Positions 23,041 to 25,743 of a stretch of DNA of 25,743 nt are shown piece by piece (positions within the stretch are counted from its first letter, which is position 1; each line of letters begins with the position of its first letter). The notes beneath the pieces are model-generated. The model searched no databases. It worked only from the letters and a program-made list of their open reading frames with translations, and had not been told where the DNA came from. The stretch is taken from contig CAYYVJ010000021.1 in the NCBI GenBank assembly GCA_964475115.1, positions 1-25,743 on the forward strand. Direction: 5' to 3'. The stretch comes from CAYYVJ01 sp964475115. Lineage in GTDB: Bacteria; Bacillota; Clostridia; Lachnospirales; Lachnospiraceae. The position numbers were made by a program, and so were the translations under genes.

Positions 23041-25680
23041 ATGAGCAAAGAATTAGAAAAAAATTATAATCCTGGAGAAATTGAAGATCGTTTATATGAA
23101 AAATGGATGAATAAAAAGTATTTTCATGCAGAGGTAGATAGAAGCAAGAAACCTTTTACTATCGTAATGCCACCACCAAATATTACAGGGCAGTTGCATA
23201 TGGGGCATGCGCTAGATAATACAATGCAAGATATTTTAACTAGATATAAAAGAATGCAAGGATATAATGCACTTTGGCAGCCAGGGACAGATCATGCAAG
23301 TATAGCTACTGAAGTAAAGATTATAGAACAATTAAAAAAAGAAGGTATTGATAAGGAAGAATTGGGCCGAGAAAAGTTCTTAGAAAGAGCTTGGGAATGG
23401 AAAGAAGAATATGGTGGACGTATTATAAATCAGCTTAAGAAAATGGGTTCCTCGGCAGATTGGGAAAGAGAACGCTTTACCATGGATGAAGGTTGTTCTG
23501 AAGCAGTAAATGAAGTATTCATAAAGCTGTACGAAAAAGGATATATATATAAGGGATCTAGAATTATTAATTGGTGTCCTGTTTGTGAGACATCAATTTC
23601 AGATGCTGAAGTAGAACATATCGAACAAGAAGGAAACTTCTGGCATATTAAATATCCAGTAGTGGGGAGTGATGAATTTGTAGAGATAGCAACAACCAGA
23701 CCGGAAACTATGCTTGGAGATTCTGCGGTAGCAGTTCATCCTGAGGATGAAAGATATGGTCATTTAATTGGGAAAATGGTAATGTTACCTTTGGTAAATA
23801 GAGAAATACCTATTATAGCAGATACTTATGTTGATAAAGAGTTTGGTACAGGCTGCGTTAAGATTACTCCAGCCCATGACCCAAATGACTTTGAAGTAGG
23901 AAAGAGACACAATCTTCCAGAAATCAATATAATGGATGATGATGCAAGAATTAATTCAGATGGTGGGAAATATGCAGGAATGGCTCGTTATGATGCAAGA
24001 GCTGCAATTGTTGCAGACCTAAAGGATCTTGGATTGCTCGTTAAGATTGAAGCTCATGTTCATAATGTTGGAACCCATGATCGATGTAAAACAACAGTAG
24101 AACCATTAATTAAACAACAATGGTTTGTAAAAATGGAAGAAATGGCTAAACCAGCCATTGAAGCCTTAAAAAATGGTTCTCTAAAGTTTGTTCCTGAGAG
24201 ATTTGATAAGACATATTTAAATTGGCTTGAAAACATTAGAGACTGGTGTATTTCTAGACAACTATGGTGGGGGCATAGAATACCTGCTTATTACTGTGAT
24301 AGCTGTGGAGAATTTTTTGTAGGAAGAGAAATGCCAGATGTATGTGATAAATGTGGAGCGACTCATTTTACGCAAGACCCAGATACATTAGACACTTGGT
24401 TTAGCTCAGCTCTATGGCCATTTTCAACCCTAGGATGGCCAGAAAAAACAGAGGATTTAGATTATTTTTATCCTACAGATGTGCTAGTAACTGGATATGA
24501 TATTATCTTCTTCTGGGTAATACGTATGGTATTTTCAGGGATTGAGCAGACTGGTAAAATTCCTTTTCACACAGTTTTAATGCATGGCTTGGTACGTGAT
24601 TCAGAAGGCCGTAAAATGAGTAAATCTTTGGGGAATGGGATCGATCCTCTAGAAGTAATTGAAAAATATGGCGCAGATGCACTTCGTATGACTTTAATTA
24701 CAGGAAATGCACCTGGTAATGATATGCGATTCTATTGGGAAAGAATAGAAGCAAGTAGAAATTTTGCAAACAAGGTATGGAATGCATCACGTTTTATTAT
24801 GATGAATGTTGAAAAAACAGAAGAAAAAGAAGTTGATTTGGAAGATTTATCTTCTGCTGACAAATGGATTTTGTCTAAGGCAAATTATTTGTTTAAAGAT
24901 GTTACAGATAGTTTGGATAAATTTGAGTTGGGAATTGCACTTTCAAAGATATATGATTTTATATGGGAAGAGTTTTGCGATTGGTATATAGAAATGGTAA
25001 AACCTAGACTATATAATGAAGAAGATGATACTAAGGCAGCAGCTATTTGGACCTTAAAAACGGTATTGATCAATTCTCTAAAACTTCTTCACCCATACAT
25101 GCCATTTATAACAGAGGAAATATTCTGTACCTTACAAGATAAGGAAGAGTCCATTATGGTTTCTGAATGGCCAATCTATAAGGAAGAATGGAAGTTTGCT
25201 GAGGATGAAGTGGCCGTTGAAACGATTAAGGGCGCAGTTCGTGGAATACGTAATGCACGTACTAGTTTAAATGTACCACCAAGTAAGAAAACAAAAGTAT
25301 ATGTTGTTTCAACAAAAGCAGAGATTAGAGAAATCTTTGAGCAAGGGCGTGTGTTTTTTGGGTCTCTTGCCTATGCTAATGAGATTTTAGTACAAAATGA
25401 TAAGACAGATGTGGATGATGATGCTATCTCTGTGGTTATTCCAAATGCAGAAATTTATATGCCTTTTGCAGAACTTGTGGATATAGAACAAGAAATTGAA
25501 CGTCTCAAGAAAGAAGAAATACATTTAGAAAAAGAACTTGCAAGAGTAAATGGAATGTTAGCAAATGAAAAATTTGTAAGCAAAGCTCCAGAATTAAAAA
25601 TCAAAGAAGAAAAAGAAAAATTAGTAAAATATGAGCAAATGATGGTTCAAGTTAAGAGTCGATTAAGCCAGCTGTCTTAA
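23041..25680 (+). CDS. valS: Valyl-tRNA synthetase
   Basis: 879 residues, normal length for a bacterial ValRS. It charges tRNA-Val with valine using ATP. It is a class I synthetase: HIGH motif as HMGH (53-56, in PPPNITGQLHMGH) and KMSKS at about 525-529. In between lies the editing (CP1) domain with ATTRPETMLGD and GTGCVKITPAHDPND, which removes mischarged threonine. A zinc-knuckle-like CDSCG...CDKCG pair is at about 420-440. The C-terminal coiled-coil arm (about 815-879, EQEIERLKKEEIHLEKEL) is typical. RBS AGGAGG lies five to six bases before the ATG. Expression is set by the T-box leader. Confidence 0.98.
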   Translation: MSKELEKNYNPGEIEDRLYEKWMNKKYFHAEVDRSKKPFTIVMPPPNITGQLHMGHALDNTMQDILTRYKRMQGYNALWQPGTDHASIATEVKIIEQLKKEGIDKEELGREKFLERAWEWKEEYGGRIINQLKKMGSSADWERERFTMDEGCSEAVNEVFIKLYEKGYIYKGSRIINWCPVCETSISDAEVEHIEQEGNFWHIKYPVVGSDEFVEIATTRPETMLGDSAVAVHPEDERYGHLIGKMVMLPLVNREIPIIADTYVDKEFGTGCVKITPAHDPNDFEVGKRHNLPEINIMDDDARINSDGGKYAGMARYDARAAIVADLKDLGLLVKIEAHVHNVGTHDRCKTTVEPLIKQQWFVKMEEMAKPAIEALKNGSLKFVPERFDKTYLNWLENIRDWCISRQLWWGHRIPAYYCDSCGEFFVGREMPDVCDKCGATHFTQDPDTLDTWFSSALWPFSTLGWPEKTEDLDYFYPTDVLVTGYDIIFFWVIRMVFSGIEQTGKIPFHTVLMHGLVRDSEGRKMSKSLGNGIDPLEVIEKYGADALRMTLITGNAPGNDMRFYWERIEASRNFANKVWNASRFIMMNVEKTEEKEVDLEDLSSADKWILSKANYLFKDVTDSLDKFELGIALSKIYDFIWEEFCDWYIEMVKPRLYNEEDDTKAAAIWTLKTVLINSLKLLHPYMPFITEEIFCTLQDKEESIMVSEWPIYKEEWKFAEDEVAVETIKGAVRGIRNARTSLNVPPSKKTKVYVVSTKAEIREIFEQGRVFFGSLAYANEILVQNDKTDVDDDAISVVIPNAEIYMPFAELVDIEQEIERLKKEEIHLEKELARVNGMLANEKFVSKAPELKIKEEKEKLVKYEQMMVQVKSRLSQLS

Positions 25681-25728
25681 TAAGATATAAGGTTCTTGAA
25701 ACTAAATATCAGGCAAGGAGAGAAAGTG

Positions 25729-25743
25729 ATGTCATCAAAAGTC
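25729..25743 (+). CDS. Start of the next gene (5 codons seen)
   Basis: ATG TCA TCA AAA GTC at the window edge, with AAGGAG at 25715-25720 nine bases upstream. It lies 48 bases after valS with no terminator, so it is probably cotranscribed. In many Firmicutes valS is followed by folC (folylpolyglutamate synthase); that identity is a guess from gene order only. Confidence 0.5.

Noticed and set aside
1..25743. CRISPR array, transposon, prophage, tRNA or rRNA genes
   Set aside because: No regularly spaced repeats, transposase or phage genes, or tRNA-like cloverleaf sequences were seen; gene content is otherwise ordinary chromosomal.

Overview
The window looks like a chromosomal segment from a low-GC, anaerobic Clostridia member, most likely a Lachnospiraceae relative. 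This rests on AT-rich codon use, strong AGGAGG-type ribosome binding sites, TTGACA/TATAAT promoters, a T-box-controlled valS, a diaminopimelate aminotransferase of the DapL type, and a block of large proteins that I recall mainly from Lachnospiraceae (DUF5717/DUF5716-like). I cannot name the species. Three runs of exactly 100 N (3603-3702, 6643-6742, 10493-10592) interrupt genes. Frame and family comparison show that they are placeholders for gaps of unknown length, not real distances.

Layout. 1-1258 (minus): the start of a cold-shock protein and an orphan NMT1/SsuA-like substrate-binding lipoprotein. 1395-2615 (plus): an XRE-HTH plus TPR regulator resembling PlcR-type RRNPP receptors, followed by a 64-residue exported-looking peptide with its own promoter. 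This is a candidate peptide quorum-sensing pair, with several perfect palindromes upstream. 2689-3500: mntP (manganese exporter) behind a yybP-ykoY manganese riboswitch with a terminator, and a Fur-like box over its promoter. 3550-6919: a heterodimeric ABC exporter (one degenerate and one apparently consensus half), damaged by two assembly gaps. 6916-7626 (minus): a DUF554 membrane protein. 7789-10143: dapL and an HD-GYP protein. 10219-13150: a sulfur assimilation group, metY-cysK and then an Rrf2-type regulator with a three-cysteine cluster. 13223-22639: one tightly packed run of six genes: rarA, an alkaline-phosphatase-superfamily phosphodiesterase, a giant Ig-like/solenoid protein, a degenerate Hsp70-like protein, a TPR protein, and a coiled-coil protein with two membrane helices. 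22636-25680: T-box leader and valS. 25729-25743: first codons of the next gene.

Two regions stand out as possibly undescribed systems. The first is the putative peptide/receptor pair at 1395-2615. The second is the four-protein set at 15941-22639, in which a probably non-hydrolysing Hsp70 relative sits with two helical-repeat scaffolds and a membrane-anchored coiled-coil protein. Everything about their function is inference. The domain resemblances were read by eye and need profile or structure searches.
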